A stretch of DNA of 64,000 nucleotides from Doris montereyensis (lineage: Eukaryota > Mollusca > Gastropoda > Nudibranchia > Dorididae), in assembly GCA_037039925.1 (NCBI GenBank), contig JAXRKP010000817.1, forward strand, positions 83,501-147,500, in the 5' to 3' direction. This document shows positions 48,938 through 60,489 of this stretch, piece by piece (within the stretch, counting starts at the first letter, position 1; each line of letters starts with the position of its first letter). The notes under the pieces were generated by a model, which was given only the letters and a program-made list of their open reading frames with translations, made no database searches and had not been told where the DNA came from. The position numbers and the translations under genes are program-made.

Positions 48938-49862
48938 TTGAAACAATCAGCTCCAATTGGTTTATCTTTTGTACTGGAACAGGCGATTTGTTTTGACTCT
49001 CAAACGTCACAACAAATAGCGTTTACTATTCAAGACAACTTTCATTTTTTATTTTTATGTCCATACACTGTCAACAAACAGGTTTTTCTATATTGCTATG
49101 ATGAAACCATAGCCAAAAAGGGTGCCGATGAAGTCTGTTCAATGTTAGCAGTTTTTTCACTAATCATCTGCCTTCTAAGGTAAAAAAAAATCAGCCTTTT
49201 TTGTGATTCGTGCGTGGGCCAGAATAAAAACTGGTCCATGCTAAGTTTGTTACACTATTGTGTTCACTCCTCAAGCGTTTCAACCACATTGTGTTGTCAT
49301 TCCCCATTAGAGGACACTCTTTCATGGAATATGATAAAGATATGGGTCATGTCAATCAAAAAAGGCTGCTGAAACTCCCCATGAATGGCAAGAGGAGCTC
49401 AGGAATTCCCGTGTGAAACCCTCACCGTTCCACGTGATTGACATGACCCATGAGTGATTTCTTTCTTATGCCAATTTCCTGCAGCCAAGTCATCTTGCCC
49501 CATTCCAGTCAGGCCAATACATGAATTGTTCTTTTCAGCTGAACATCCTCAGTTACTCATGTATTGTGAAAGTTGGAATGGTGCATTTTCATCAGCTGTG
49601 GTGGTTTCTCGACCTCAATCTCAAAGGGAGGCGAAGAGATACAGAGGTCAACTTCCACATGATGTCCTTCACGCCCCAGCAATCCTACGACAAGCTGCTT
49701 CCAATAACAGCTGCAAAAGTTTAAGGATCTTCAAAAAAGTGAAAGCTTTCTGTAAGCATGAACATCAAGTATACTATGAGCAGCTACCTCATAATGGTCA
49801 GCCAACTGATGATGATTTGCAATTATCTTCTGATACCGAGGACTTTGACAATTCTGATTGAT
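48938..49862 (+). pseudogene. Transposase-like ORF remnant with DSCxGQNKN motif
   Basis: Successive pieces in shifting frames: LCPYTVNKQVFLYCYDETIA + KKGADEVCSMLA (about 49058-49150), then SLFCDSCVGQNKNWSML (about 49195), then RGHSFMEYDKDMG (about 49310), then TPHEWQEELRNSRVKPSPFH with VIDMTHE (about 49372-49455), and a C-terminal frame ending in an acidic tail (DDDLQLSSDTEDFDNSD, stop near 49860). From memory this set (YDE..kkG.dEv, DSCgGQNkN, RGHSf...D) occurs in an abundant, poorly named group of transposon-derived proteins in invertebrate genomes. The acidic residues look like an RNase-H-fold catalytic set, which is inference. Confidence 0.5.
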
Positions 49863-50794
49863 ACTGTGTTGTCCTTTCTTTTCCTCTATGTTGCACCAGC
49901 AATAAATTTTTATATATTGTGGATTGGTTTTTCAAACTTTCATTATTTAATGTTCTTGTCAAAGCAAAATTTATGTTGAGATAAATAAAGACGGTAATTT
50001 TGTTAGAGTAAATAATAATGTGTTATTCTCCTCTCCTGCAATGGCAGGTCATTTCACCAAAATTGTCAAATCCTGAAGTGTCGTGACACCACAGTAGCTT
50101 GTGTTATCGGCTTTTCCTAGTTATCTTTTCTTGACATAGTCACCATAGTGCTCTTTTTAGCCTGAGAAATACATTTGATTATCTTGCATCTGGTAAGTCA
50201 AGAAACTCAAGATCTTGTAAAAATCTTAACATCACGATACCGCAGCCCACGACTCTTGTGTGGTGTTTGTGCAATAGCAGCAGATTCAACTCTACAGGAA
50301 CTAAGATTATAGTAATAGTGCATCCCAAACTCCTTAGGACCAAAAGAGTTTGTGGAATGAAAGGTTGGAAAATAGAATAGGCATAACATTTTAAGAATTT
50401 TATCGAATATGCGTTCAGGCGGGAATATGGGTTCCTCTTGTACTTTAATTTATGGATGTTTGTCATTTTTTGCTTATAAAACACAAGAGATGGTACATTG
50501 CTATCTTTTGCAAGGAAGCATGCTTCAAACTTTGATTAAATTAATGCAACGCCATGATTCATTAAATAAAACGCGAATCGGAATATGGTACAGTGAGAAC
50601 TTGTAGGCTTACATTATGATTAAAACTTTGATGTGTAGAACAATATCATACTGCCCAAAGGCCTGAAATGGGCAAATAACATTCTAAATGATGATAAAAA
50701 TCATGTCTTGGCATTTGGAAAGTTTTGGATGTCAAATGAAATATTTCAAGGAAAAACTGGTGATGTCCAAGCCTGGGTTGGCCTCTTCAAATCC
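49863..50794. other. No recognised gene
   Basis: AT-rich; nothing recognised between the transposon remnants and the 3' end of the PMF1-like gene. Confidence 0.4.
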
Positions 50795-50868
50795 CAAGCA
50801 AAATTTTAAATCCTACCAAAAACCCTGAGATCACCCTAGTTGTGGATGCAGGTAAATCAAACTCTTTC
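50795..50868 (+). mobile_element. SINE family B, 3'-tail fragment
   Basis: 'aaatcctaccaaaaaccctg', 'agatcaccctagttgtggat', 'gcaggtaaatcaaac': the family's 3' end only, as expected of a 5'-truncated insertion. Confidence 0.75.
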
Positions 50869-51005
50869 GCATAATCCCACAATCAAATCCATTGAACACA
50901 GCGAATCTTTGAATGTCTTTGTTTCTGTTAGTCTTTGTGTATAACAGTGACAGAAGCCATCATAATTAAGTTGTTATAATGAAAGTCTTATATATCTAAA
51001 TAATC

Positions 51006-51116
51006 CTAAAGATATTTTTTACTTTCAACATCCTCATCAGATTTGATGACACAGGGCAGCTCCAAAGCAATGTCAACAATTTCCTGCCTTGTGGCGTCTG
51101 GAACGGCTGATGCAGC
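51006..51116 (-). CDS. PMF1: PMF1-like last exon
   Basis: 111 bp with stop at 51006-51008: AASAVPDATRQEIVDIALEL then PCVIKSDEDVESKKYL. Acceptor ctcttttcag. This tail is less conserved; the assignment rests on phase and the clean acceptor. Confidence 0.65.
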   Translation of the reverse strand, partial: AASAVPDATRQEIVDIALELPCVIKSDEDVESKKYL

Positions 51117-54100
51117 CTGAAAAGAGTAGAAAAAAGAAAGATAATATTATTCTGAAAACTCTAAAGTTTTAAAAAAAAAAAAAAAAGAAAAATATTAATA
51201 TGCATTATCAATGTTATCGATTAAAGATAACAAAACCAATGGTTAAAGTAAGTTGTGACAGAATTTTTCCATAAGATAGTCACTTAGCTCATAAACACGA
51301 CATCTTTCCTACCCATGAAGTCTGAAGGGGAATAACCAGAAAGACATGACTTAAAGGCTTGAGGTTTCACCATAAATACAATCATTGTAATATACTGAAT
51401 GGGCATTTTGAGAAGCAATATTCTCTTCTTTATTCTTGTGACAAAATGCAAGAAAGAGATCACAACACCAGACGATCAAGTAAATCAACATATCGTGTAG
51501 CACATCAATACAATGCAATCTCTCTAATCGTAAAACCTTGGTGGATCGTAAAATCATCCCGATTTTTCAGGTTACGATTACCCGATACCTAGGATTTTGG
51601 TTCTCTTTCTCTATCTCAGTCTCATTTCATCTTTGCTGATCAATTTGTCTGTCTATTTGTCTCTCTCTCAAACAATTTATTGTACAGTAAGGACAGAAAA
51701 GTTGTTCAAATCAAACATGGGCATGCATCGGTGGTGTCACTCACATTGGCCACAGTCGAGGCTTCATTGGATGGTAGAAAGGTAAGACACGCAATCAAGA
51801 ATGCATGGTGGATCGTTAAATCTCCTCACAGGTTCACCCTTGTGAATGGCAGGTTAAGCGGGCAATGAAAGGCTACGACAATGTGAGTCTGCTTTCAAAG
51901 CACGTCCCCATGTCAACACTGTACCGTATTGGCAACTTGACAATCAAGGCCCAATTTCACACCTTCATAATGGATACCTGGTGTGTCTTGCTTATGGTCA
52001 TCGTGACCTGGCACTAGAAAATTTGTCCCAATTGCCTGGGGACCCTTCCCGTTTAGAGAGGCAAAATATATAGAAAAAATTCCATTCCCTAGGATTTCTT
52101 CCCGATTGCCTGAGTTTTTGCCCAATTTGAGAGGTTCCATTGTCATAGCATGTTTGTCAAATCAACAGGGGACATGGTGGTCCTGAAGTAAGATGTCTGC
52201 CTCTCAACCAAAAGGTCAAAAGTCTGTGCCCCGAGAGGTTGAAAAATGTTCTCAAGTTTTTGGCTAAAAGTCCCAGTCCATTCTAGGAACGATTAAAGTT
52301 AATTTGCATGACAAACCGTTCCAACGCCAAATCCGGGTAACCGAGAAAATCTACTTTTAAGCCTTGAAGAAATGATAGTAACAGAGGGCAGGACAAAATC
52401 GGTATGTGCCAAAATCCGCATAATGCATTATAATGTACTTTTTTCCATATTACCAAATTTTACAATGCTAATTACGCCCTCAAAATGCAACAACGGCTAG
52501 CTTGACTTTGCAAAATGCAACAGGTTTTGTTGTCTTCAATTTTTGCAAAGTTAATTCATGTGGAAAATAAACTTGATAGCCTCTTCTTGCCTCATCCCAA
52601 TAACAAAAGTTATCACGTATGTGTGTGTCTCTGTATGTGTATCTATGATCTAGATCTATGTTAACCATGTGTACACATACACAATGACAATCATGCAGCT
52701 TGTTTTGGCTGTCTTGGCTCTGGTTACCCATAGTCGCCCCTTCCCTCCCTGAATCAATAGATCTAGTGTCACTTTTATCAACGAAGATTAAATTAAACAC
52801 TGCATGACACGCATGTCAACAAATTTTTTAAAACATAGTTGCGAATGTCTTCAACATGCCACCTGCCACACCCTTGTTGTAGTCTTGGTGAGAGATGAAT
52901 GTAACAGATCCATGAGAAGGTCTATTGGGTCTTGTTCTAACACCAACAAACGAGAAACAAACCCCGAACAGTAATAAACAACTAACGGGAAAAAAAGAGT
53001 TTACATATTTCCAAACATGAATGGCAATGTAATGCATAGTAATGGATCATGGCCTTTGACTCCGTCAAAATGCACCTTTGCCAAAATGCACGTTTTTGTC
53101 ACCCGTGGACCGTGCATTTTAGCGGAGACTACTGTATCTCAGTGATGTGGATAAAATCAAATCAAGCTAAGGGGTATCACTCTGGAAATTCAGCATCATA
53201 TAATTAAAGTGGTCCCTGTTTAAGAGGGCAGTTGAACAGATTGTTTTCCTATTTCATAATCAAGCCAAAGAGGCCACTTCAAAACCTTCAGTCTCGCTAA
53301 GAGGTTGGGTTTTCTTACGCTGGGAGGCCAAATGGTCTGCTAAACTCAATGTACTTGAAACGCAATATTTCAAATTCAGATCGGCAATGCTGTATTTCGT
53401 TATCTGGAAAATGACATTGTAAATCTCGTTGTACATCCGTTTCTTCAGGGTCTATGATGTTGACCCCGACATAGAAAAAGGCTTGACATATGAACAGGAA
53501 GGGATGACTAAAGCAAATAAGTATGCGAAGAAAGATCTTGAGGACATAAAGCACGAAAAACTCAAGAGAATTGTTCAACTGTTGGTGGGGCTAGAACCCT
53601 CTTGATTGAAATGCCGACACCTTGCCTCTGGACTATCGAGCCCCCTTCACAGCAAAAAGAGGCCGGTGGTGTGTCAGAGAAGAAGAGAGGAGAGGAGAGG
53701 GAGAGAAGATGTATACTGTCAGCTGATTTGCAATTTGGTAAACTGATGAGCGATTTTTGGACAGTGAAGATGGAGTGATGTGTGTCTTTAAAAGAGATGT
53801 GATGGGGGGTGGGGAAGACGTCAATATAGACCTGCAGAAATTTATCTACTGATTTTATATAAGGGACTAATCAGGACCAAACAAACATGTCGATATAAGC
53901 AGAATGTTGTTATGCGATGTCGATATATAAGTGGAGCAGATTGTACTTCAATTTTATTTGCCTGTTCTAAACGAACATACAAATCTGCACAAAACAATTG
54001 TATTCTAATTCGATACACTTAAGATTAACAAGAAAGATTCAGAAGCTAAAATAAGAAAAAAAAAAAATAAATGAAGAATAGCAAACAAGCTGATACTCAC

Positions 54101-57100
54101 CACTGATAGGAAAGAAAGGACTATTGCTACTACAGACATGAATTTAAATTAGAAAATGTTAATGACGATGCCAAGAACAACAAACGGATACATGTATAAA
54201 TGTAAACATACCTCTTCCCATTCACTGCAAGATTTCTCTAGTTGTTGCATGGTTGATTCTACATATTTCTGAGACCTAGTAACGGAATCGTTCAGTACTT
54301 TGTTCTTGGCCAAGAGGACCTGTATATTTTTCCAAATGTTCAAATTCTTTTCCGCTTGATTCACAGAGATGAGCTTTCAAGTCCTCATGAGGGTTCCCAC
54401 TTGGTCTCCTTGAAGAAAGAAAGAATGAATTACACTTCAAGTTACAGGATGGTGGGGATATATAACGATAGTATTAGCAATGAAAAGGAAGGAGAAAAGT
54501 TATTTCTGAACATTAATCCTTTGGCTGTCAAAAACGTATGACAAAGTCAATTGCCAAACCTGTTGAAAAAGAATTTCCCTTTTTTCTTTGTCCTATCACA
54601 CACATACTTTTGTCAGTGTTGACATCACAGAAAAGAACTTTGCATTAATTTCATATAATCAGCCAAAGAAATATACGATAAATTAAACAATAAACCATCT
54701 GAGATAAAAAGCCAAGATTTTGTTTAAATCTCACATTCCAAACTCTATCTTTTCTGTTTTTCCAAAGTAACTGACAACACACTAAATTACTGTTCTTTTC
54801 AAAGTGAAGATTACGGACATGAAATAATATCGATACCTAGTGGGAACAAAGACAAGACATACATTAATACCCACGAATAAAAGAGACAAAAATCTTTGGG
54901 CACCATAGAGAATGAGGAGTTCGGCTCCTCCTGCCAATCTATCCCCATGACACATTGCGCGACTCTTCAGATAGGTGAGAACTCTTTGCGTGGCTGTTTT
55001 TTACTAGTGCTATTCATTGCAAAGTGACAGCAGAAGACGTATCACGCTGACTTTAACACTTAAAGGTTATCTATCTAAACATGTGAATCAACATATAATG
55101 ACTAGATTTATTTAGATATACATCATAAAATTGTGGGAAATTAGCTGCTTTGGCATCTTCGACATCCTTGCGTGTCATTTCACAACTTATTCTTGCCAGT
55201 GCCAGCAGGGGAGCAGAACGCTAGATCTACTTATTCTTAAGTGCTTGCCTTTCCCCCTTTAGAACTTTAGAAATATAGATTGTTCAAGTCCAACTATCTT
55301 GTGTTGCCATAGAATCTAATTAATAATTGAACTTGTAGTAAGGTTGAGACATTTAATAATTGGTTAGAGAATTTGAGAATTGAAAACAGGCCTCATAAAA
55401 TATGAAATTACATTTTATGACTGAATCTTGTAAAACTACAGGGCGTATTCCCAAGATTGGCTGTGGTAACGCTTTTGCGTCGCCGCATTTCCTCAGTGCA
55501 AAATCCTATAATACTTTCATAGAATGTGAGACTGTACATCAACCTAACTCAGTTCAAACAAAGAAAATAGATAATATATTAGTCTTATTAAGAGCCAGTC
55601 AATAAGTTATAAAAAATAGAAACATGTAGAAGAATGTTATGTACTACTTCTGTGTCATTTCTAGTTTTCGTTATTATCATTACTGGTGATCATCCTGTTC
55701 CTTCTCCTTTTCTTATTGTTATACAAATGTTGGCATTTTTATCTAGTGTTAGAATGATTATTAACAAGAGCATAAATGGTAGCAGTAGATATACTGCTTT
55801 TGTTTTAACATTATTATTTATGAATAATAACGTGGGGTATTCACTGCCTTCCTATTTTATTATAATTAAATAAGGGTTTCAGGCTCCACACAAAAGAGTC
55901 ACCACCGATCTGTTTCTGAAATAAGGGCAGATAATTTTGGTCTAAACGCCCCATTAAACCCATGACCTCCACGTCGCCACCCATCACCCTCCCATGGAAA
56001 GAAAGTACAATACAAACCATGCTAACTACACTCCTTAATATTTTGGTTCTAAATCTACAAAGGGATTTGCAACATAAACATTTTGAATCGTTTGTCAGCC
56101 GATTCTAGATTGAATGATATGAAGGTAATTCTCCATTGAATGATTGAACAGAAACGTCAAGTCTCACGAATATCTTGGAACACAAGCATTATGAAAACAA
56201 AATAAATGGGCAAAAATATAGATGTTCTAGAAAGCAGCAAAATTTTAATGATTAAAAATAAAGGGTCGACTGAAGAATAATTTTCCCATTCCTATCCTGT
56301 TTACTACATCAAAATGTCACCTTCCTACAAAATTTGAAACCTATACCTCGCATAATGTAGCGAGTAAATAGTCTCAAATGTTGCAACTAACTGAGATATA
56401 ATATAATAGACAGTGATGTTATTAAGTACTATGTATATGTTTTGACATGTATATAAAAAAAGTATCGTAGTAAAGAGCAGCTTCTGTTCTTTAGCATTCC
56501 AATGAAATACTTTCTTACCAGCCCTTTTGCCCTGCTTTGCCTCCCTTCTTGACAGTATCAAGCTCTTCAAGAAGTTGTTGAATGTTGTTGCCATCCAGCT
56601 GGAGATCTATCTCTTCCTAATGATAAAAAATACAAACCGCATTACTATAATTCTAATTTTAATGTAACAAATAATAGAACACACAGACACATGATGAAAA
56701 TAATGGACACGTCTGTTGTTTTCTATATAAATTGCTTCAGACTCACCCATTCAAATAAAATCAAACAGACAGTACTAGGGAGTTAAAAAAAGCATTAGTC
56801 TTCCTTAGGTCAATTTTAACACAAGAAAAGTGCAGCTTGTGCCCCAATCGTTTCCAGCCAGAGAACCTCTGAAATTTAAAATAAAACCAGCACTGGACAT
56901 GTGACCTAGTGACCATATGATTGACATCCCATTTTTCTTGCTAAAGTGCTGTGTAGCTAATAAAACATCTTAGTCTACCATAGAGGAGAACATAGAGCTG
57001 ATTCAACAAGATGTCAAACTTACATTCTAAAAAATGAGGTAATAAAGAACATATAATAAAATACAAAACAGAAGTAACAAAAAAAAAACTTTCATGAAAG

Positions 57101-57571
57101 CAGCATGCAATAGACCTACATTAATCATTGCTTTCAGCTGATCCATCATCGACTTGAAGAGCTCCACAACATTCTTGCTGTCTCCACGATATACAGGTTC
57201 AAAATATTCTTTAACATGAGGAAAGATACTGAAATGAGATATTATTACAAAGAAAATGCGTAAAATTTTGCTGATCCTGCATTATAATTTGCCTATACGG
57301 TATATATATACTATCCCTGCCCAAAAAATGATTAAAAAGGACAAAAGATTACAATATGGACAATCATTTTCAGTCAAAGACGCACCGATTTTTCGATGTC
57401 AACTTATTGATTGACTTGTCAACAGCCCCTCTCAAAAAGCTGAAAAGATGTATCTGCGGGTGATGAAGAATTCACTTTGTCACTTGACATTACTTCAGAT
57501 GACTGCTCCATGGGCATAGAGCTAGAGCTGGAAGTAAGATCCTGGCTTTCCTTTTGAGGCTCAAGATCCAT
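51006..57571 (-). CDS. PMF1: PMF1/Nnf1-like kinetochore MIS12-complex subunit, 5 coding exons
   Basis: Five minus-strand exons whose phases fit encode about 232 residues (human PMF1 is about 205). Key evidence is the run ending EELDTVKKGGKAGQKG, then Trp split across the intron, then RPSGNPHEDLKAH, which parallels the human segment containing AWRPSGIPEKDL. The upstream helix (VKEYFEPVYRG, VELFKSMMDQLKAMINEEI) fits the Nnf1 N-terminal domain, and the downstream long helix (NLNIWKNIQVLLAKNKVLND to LEKSCSEWEE) fits its coiled coil. PMF1/Nnf1 pairs with MIS12 at the inner kinetochore and supports chromosome segregation. The Ser-rich N-terminus is longer than usual. One-base surpluses in the first and fourth exons break frame as written. 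Remote-homology call by eye; a different small coiled-coil protein is possible but unlikely. Confidence 0.75.
52167..52290 (+). mobile_element. Diverged SINE B-like head in PMF1 intron 4
   Basis: 'gggacatggtggtcctgaag', 'tctgcctctcaaccaaaagg', 'gtgccccgagaggttgaaaa'. It shares the 'gacatggtggtc' start with the copy at 13160. Confidence 0.55.
53587..53645 (-). mobile_element. SINE B head fragment, reverse, in PMF1 intron 4
   Basis: 'ggggctagaaccctcttgat', 'tgaaatgccgacaccttgcc', 'tctggactatcgagcccc' are the reverse complement of box B and the SINE B head. Confidence 0.65.
54212..54408 (-). CDS. PMF1: PMF1-like exon 4 (1 bp long)
   Basis: 197 bp where 196 is expected. It starts by completing Trp, then RPSGNPHEDLKAH, then a frame change near 54363-54375, then SVNQAEKNLNIWKNIQVLLA to KSCSEWEE. 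Acceptor cttcttcaag, donor gtatgt. Confidence 0.78.
54409..56518 (-). other. PMF1 intron 3, no further gene seen
   Basis: AT-rich intron sequence; no repeats of the named families recognised. Confidence 0.4.
56519..56616 (-). CDS. PMF1: PMF1-like exon 3
   Basis: 98 bp; EEIDLQLDGNNIQQLLEELD then TVKKGGKAGQKG, ending in TG, the first two bases of the Trp codon. Donor gtaaga. Confidence 0.8.
57120..57228 (-). CDS. PMF1: PMF1-like exon 2
   Basis: 109 bp; completes Arg, then IFPHVKEYFEPVYRGDSKNV and VELFKSMMDQLKAMIN. Acceptor atttcag, donor gtaggt. Confidence 0.78.
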
Positions 57572-57593
57572 GACTGTTGAATGAAAGGACTTC
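57386..57593 (-). CDS. PMF1: PMF1-like exon 1 (start codon at 57571)
   Basis: The exon opens at a poly-T/AG acceptor (revcomp of ggacttc|ctaaaaaaaa), so a non-coding exon should lie upstream; ATG follows 22 bases later. MDLEPQKESQDLTSSSSSMP ... SPADTSFQLFER, then a break: the C4 run at 57426-57429 is one base too long for AVDKSINKLTSKN. Donor gtgcgt. Confidence 0.7.
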
Positions 57594-59440
57594 CTAAAAA
57601 AAAAAATGAAGAAAACATCACTTCAATGATACCAATCAAACAGTGATTGTTAGGTCTCTGAAGGGACATTCAAACTGCTGCTTTTATAATCAGTGTGACT
57701 GTCTGGCTAAGAGCCGCATTTTGTCTAGCTCTAGATCTATTTCCCCCTTGATGTGACAAATATTACAGTTGAATATGGTGGATGGGAACTATTCACCATG
57801 CTATTACTATGACTTTGTTTTGTTGTAGATCTAGATACATTGACTTGTGTGATTTGATATACAGATCTCTCTCTCTCTCTTTCTCGTATGTGTACGTGTG
57901 TCTCTCTCCATTTTGGCAATACATCCAATACTATTACTAATGACGATTAACCTTATTGCGAATCGTCACTTCGTTGAATATACTCACATGGCAGGTTTCA
58001 CAAAATGGGACCCAATGATAACTTGAACTCTTCAATTAATAGTTATCTTTCTCAAAGTCTAATTGATGAATCTTCTTAACATTTGGTCCATGTATAGCTT
58101 TGACATCGCAGATATAAAAAACATAATATTGCATTCAATTTGTGTTTCGTGAATATTTTTTGGGTGTGAACGTCAGCAGTTGAGACTGATGGCATTTCCC
58201 TTTTTTTAATGTCCTCTTTCACCTATTATAAAGGCATACAATCACAGAATTTTACAAAAACCTGACTAAAAAGCATCGGTTTTCATTCATCCACACGATC
58301 CGGAACGCGCGAGTCATCTGGTAAACGGTATGGCACCGGCCGTGGACTCCGCGCCCGAGGTGTTGGGAAACATAAACACAAACTTCACATCTTATTGAGA
58401 ACTAGGAAAAGTCAGGAACTCTCCAAACCAGATGCCCAAGCATTACGTCACTAAATAAACGCCAGGAAAACCTTGGTCGACGGACCTGTGCAGTTCGCGT
58501 AACATTACGTCACTGGCATTAGACCTAGAATTTTACAGTTATGCCCCTTGACTGAAAAACATGACTTTTAAAAGCTAATTTACTCGCCTCAGTCCTTTGC
58601 TATCTCTTACAGTCATATATCTGGAATCCTCAGGTTCTAAGCTTTAACATGGTGTATAACACTTGTAAGAAATATAACATGTACATTTTGACAAAAGAGA
58701 GAAATGGGGATGGACGATTTTGTGAAACCTGCCATATACTCCGTCCACCATTGTCAGAGTAAAAAGGAACCAGCAAGATGAAAGATAGATCTAGATCTAG
58801 ATCTACTTGAAAGAAGGAAAGGAAAAAATAAGACCTAGATCTACCAGCTGCGCCCGCTTCTTAGTAAAAAATGAACAATGATATTCTTATTATAAAGACA
58901 ATACAACTTACACTACAAGCATAGAAAATAAACTTCGTGCGTCTATAATTTGCTGTATACTGAATCGACAGCTTGGTCTACCCTACTTAAATTAAAAAGA
59001 GCGGGTCTGAGATATAAAAATTGCGAATTAACATCCCTTGAGACGTCAGAAACAACAAAACAAAATATGTAGGGCTAACCATCAATAATATATTTTAAAA
59101 AAACAGCTTTGAAACTAAGAGAAATTTAAAGCTCTCATAAAAAGTTCAATCTTAGATTCTTTTTAAACTTTTGATATGAAGGGCTGCAGGCTGGGAGTTG
59201 TGGGTGCAGGGGTTCCTGAGATTAGAGCGGTTAAAGTTTGAGATGTACAGTTTTATTTCTAATATATTTATAACAACATTTTTTTCTTAACAACTCTCTG
59301 AAAAGACAGTTTAATCAATGGAAGAAATATGAACTGATGTTGACAGTAACATTTCATAAACAAAATCCTTCATACAAACCCAAGGATTATTATATTACTT
59401 AAATTGTCTTACAGATTCTGTCAGACAAGCGGTTAAAAGA
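57594..59440. other. Upstream of PMF1-like gene; CpG patch and TAGATC repeats
   Basis: 'tccggaacgcgcgagtcatc' and 'ccgtggactccgcgcccgag' (58298-58360) form the only CpG-rich patch nearby and could be the promoter or 5' non-coding exon of the PMF1-like gene. (GATCTA)n lies at about 58785-58806 and a CT run at 57866-57885. Confidence 0.35.
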
Positions 59441-59444
59441 TTGA

Positions 59445-59555
59445 CGGGGATTCGGTAGTCCAGATGTAAGGTGTCGGCCTCTCAACCAAAAGGTAATGGG
59501 TTCGAGCCGAGCCAACGGTTGACAAGTATTCTCGATTTTTTTTACGAGCAAAATC
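59445..59555 (+). mobile_element. SINE family B, head, forward
   Basis: 'ggattcggtagtccagatgt', 'tcggcctctcaaccaaaagg', box-B-like 'gggttcgagccgagccaacg'. It runs directly into an inverted copy. Confidence 0.8.
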
Positions 59556-59564
59556 TTGATTGTA

Positions 59565-59875
59565 CCCACAATCATCTAAGGTGATCTCTGGGGTTTTAGT
59601 GGGATTTTTAGTTTAGCCCACACCGTCTTCTAATCAGCCAAGGTATCTTTAACGTGAACAGAGTATTGTGATCTGCACACAGGACCTCCTTTTTATTGTC
59701 CGTCTCCGATGGGACAAGGTGTTGACCGACCCACCTACCTGGACCCGCGGCGGATTGGGCGTGGGGGGGGGGGGTAGATTTCACTTGAAACATTTTTTCA
59801 ACCACCGTCGAGGCTTGAACCTACGATCTTTTTGGTTGTGAGGCTAATACCTTGCCTCTGGACTACCGAGTTCCA
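59565..59875 (-). mobile_element. SINE family B, full length, reverse
   Basis: 'acccacaatcatctaaggtg', 'agccaaggtatctttaacgt', 'gaggctaataccttgcctct', 'ggactaccgagttcc'. With the forward head at 59445 it makes an inverted pair about 430 bp long. Confidence 0.85.
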
Positions 59876-59954
59876 TCTTTTCATGGCGAGACGGTGTGTG
59901 CCGTCGCGGAGGTAGCGAGTACGATTTTATTGATGCCCAAATGTATTTTTCTTT

Positions 59955-60090
59955 TGTTTCAGTGAAACTCACCCCGTCAACCATTTATTATGCAGTGTCC
60001 TTATAGCGAATTAAGAGAAAACAGTACGATGAAAAAGAAGCACAAGTGAAAGAGTAAAAGGAAAGATGTGGAACCTACCAACCGTCCACA
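59955..60090 (-). repeat. Dispersed repeat C copy, reverse
   Basis: 'tttcagtgaaactcaccccg', 'tcaaccatttattatgcagt', 'aagtgaaagagtaaaaggaa', 'gtggaacctaccaaccgtcc' are reverse-complement repeat C blocks. Confidence 0.65.
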
Positions 60091-60187
60091 AGATTTTTTT
60101 TCTGTTCATTTGTTTGTGTATTTGTCTTGCATTTGTTTCTACGGGACTCTGCTATTATTGCATGTTCTTATTTCTCTTTTAATCTAC

Positions 60188-60480
60188 TCGGTGACGTTGG
60201 TGGTCTAGTGATTAGGTTGCCGATTATGGGACCATGAGATCCTGGGTTCTAATGTGAGCAATGCTAGGTCAGACGTTGTGTTACTTAGAAAAGATACTGA
60301 ACACGCGTGCCCCCCCCTCCCCATCCCCTCGATCCCGTGCAAATGGGTACCAACACTAGCTTGAGAGTAAAAATCTGCAACAGACTAGCGTCCTGTGAAG
60401 GAGGTGATTATCATCACATGCTAAAGAAACCGGGATAAGCTCCGCTTCCACGGGCCTTAAAGGAACTTCACTTAGTATTA
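60188..60480 (+). mobile_element. tRNA-derived SINE, family A
   Basis: 'cgttggtggtctagtgatta', 'ggttgccgattatgggacca', box-B-like 'gggttctaatg', 'cgttgtgttacttagaaaag', 'gcaaatgggtaccaacacta', 'gggataagctccgcttccac'. The head keeps a tRNA-like A box. Confidence 0.85.
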
Positions 60481-60489
60481 GTCTATTCA

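Noticed and set aside
53315..53578. 87-codon minus ORF as an extra PMF1 exon
   Set aside because: It lies within PMF1 intron 4, but the neighbouring exons already join in phase and it shows no family similarity.
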